Source: Kiritimatiellales bacterium (GTDB lineage Bacteria > Verrucomicrobiota > Kiritimatiellia > Kiritimatiellales > Pontiellaceae). From it: a stretch of DNA of 6,801 nt. The stretch is taken from positions 1-6,801 of the forward strand of contig DAOVNC010000196.1 in the NCBI GenBank assembly GCA_030630445.1. Direction: 5' to 3'. The notes beneath the pieces are model-generated. The model saw only the letters and a list, made by a program, of their open reading frames with translations. It did no database searches and had not been told where the DNA came from. Of this stretch, positions 6,329 through 6,801 are shown piece by piece (the stretch's first letter is position 1; every line of letters starts with the position of its first letter). A program made the translations under genes and the position numbers.

Positions 6329-6801
6329 ATGATGAAATACTGCATTGCCTGTCTCGTGCTTGGCGCAACCCTGGCCCACGCTGCGGATCACAAGGAAAAA
6401 TCCATCCACAACGCCCCCATGAATCCATCCAGCACGGATGCCGATATCCTGAAACTTGCGGCCAACATTGTGCCCTCGTCGCGCCAACTGGCCTATCACG
6501 AGGAGGAGTTCATAGGGTTTATCCACTTTGGCCCCAATACCTTCACGGGACGGGAGTGGGGCAACGGAATGGAAGATCCCACGGTTTTCGCCCCTAGGCA
6601 GGTCGACACCGACCAGTGGTGCGAGGTGATGAAGGCCGCCGGCATGAAGAAGATTATCGTGACCGTGAAACACCACGATGGATACTGCACCTGGCAGACG
6701 CGCTACAACAAGGACTTCTCCGTGCATCAATCGCCATGGGAAAACGGGAAGGGCGATGTTCTTCGCCTGCTCTCCGCTTCCTGCAAGAAATATGGCCTTC
6801 G
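6329..6801 (+). CDS. Secreted GH29 alpha-L-fucosidase, 5' part
   Basis: This gene encodes a glycoside hydrolase of family 29, which removes alpha-L-fucose from glycans such as fucose-rich algal polysaccharides. The visible 157 residues start with a signal peptide MMKYCIACLVLGATLAHA, with likely cleavage after residue 18 (AHA before AD) and no lipobox, so export to the periplasm or beyond is expected. The mature part shows SRQLAYHEEEFIGFIHFG (51-68), NTFTGREWG (70-78), and IIVTVKHHDGYCTW (109-122), with His66 and the His115-His116 pair typical of the GH29 substrate pocket. The catalytic nucleophile Asp lies beyond the window. AAAGGGG six bases upstream supports the start; two adjacent ATG codons are in frame, so the start may be one codon later. 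It is the only plus-strand gene and is divergent from nrfHA, so it is transcribed separately. Substrate specificity is not readable here. Confidence 0.92.
   Translation, partial: MMKYCIACLVLGATLAHAADHKEKSIHNAPMNPSSTDADILKLAANIVPSSRQLAYHEEEFIGFIHFGPNTFTGREWGNGMEDPTVFAPRQVDTDQWCEVMKAAGMKKIIVTVKHHDGYCTWQTRYNKDFSVHQSPWENGKGDVLRLLSASCKKYGL

Noticed and set aside
6257..6730. A 157-codon frame on the minus strand opposite the fucosidase
   Set aside because: It is the shadow of a clear GH29 gene that has a signal peptide and ribosome binding site.

Overview
The window looks like a piece of a PVC-group bacterium, most likely Kiritimatiellota (Pontiella-like) or a relative. This is inferred from the TrpA variant, a CxxCH-type NrfA paired with NrfH, a secreted GH29 fucosidase and several families of short dispersed palindromes. 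No 16S or other marker is present, so the lineage is an inference. Apart from the last gene, every gene is on the minus strand.

Layout from left to right: (1) 1-323, the 5' part of trpA, cut by the window edge. (2) 324-729, a non-coding gap with a degenerate inverted repeat. (3) 730-3992, an accessory block read on the minus strand. It holds two good genes, a class II Fic AMP-transferase (730-1731) and a RhuM-Fic/Doc fusion (2587-3567). Around them lie broken pieces: the head of a SIR2-like protein (2065-2382), the C-terminal tail of a MmeI-like DNA methyltransferase (2417-2590), a composite reading frame carrying what looks like the N-terminus of such a methyltransferase (3645-3992), and a 17-codon tail overlapping the fic start. 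Dispersed repeats sit at the break points. (4) 4111-6102, an nrfHA respiratory ammonification operon with its own terminator. (5) 6103-6328, a divergent intergenic region. (6) 6329-6801, the 5' part of a secreted GH29 alpha-L-fucosidase on the plus strand.

The accessory block reads as an eroded defence or restriction-modification island. Two proteins that have a Fic fold survive with complete catalytic motifs, while the methyltransferase and SIR2 genes appear only as ends, their middles replaced by another gene or by repeats. In the operon, NrfH (a membrane tetraheme quinol dehydrogenase) would pass electrons to NrfA (a pentaheme nitrite reductase) to make ammonium outside the cytoplasmic membrane. 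The fucosidase belongs to a separate polysaccharide-degrading function.

The most interesting points are the methyltransferase ends that bracket the RhuM-Fic gene, the SIR2 truncation at a repeat block, the CxxCH motif at the catalytic heme of NrfA, and a 25-nt perfect palindrome inside the rhuM-fic coding sequence.
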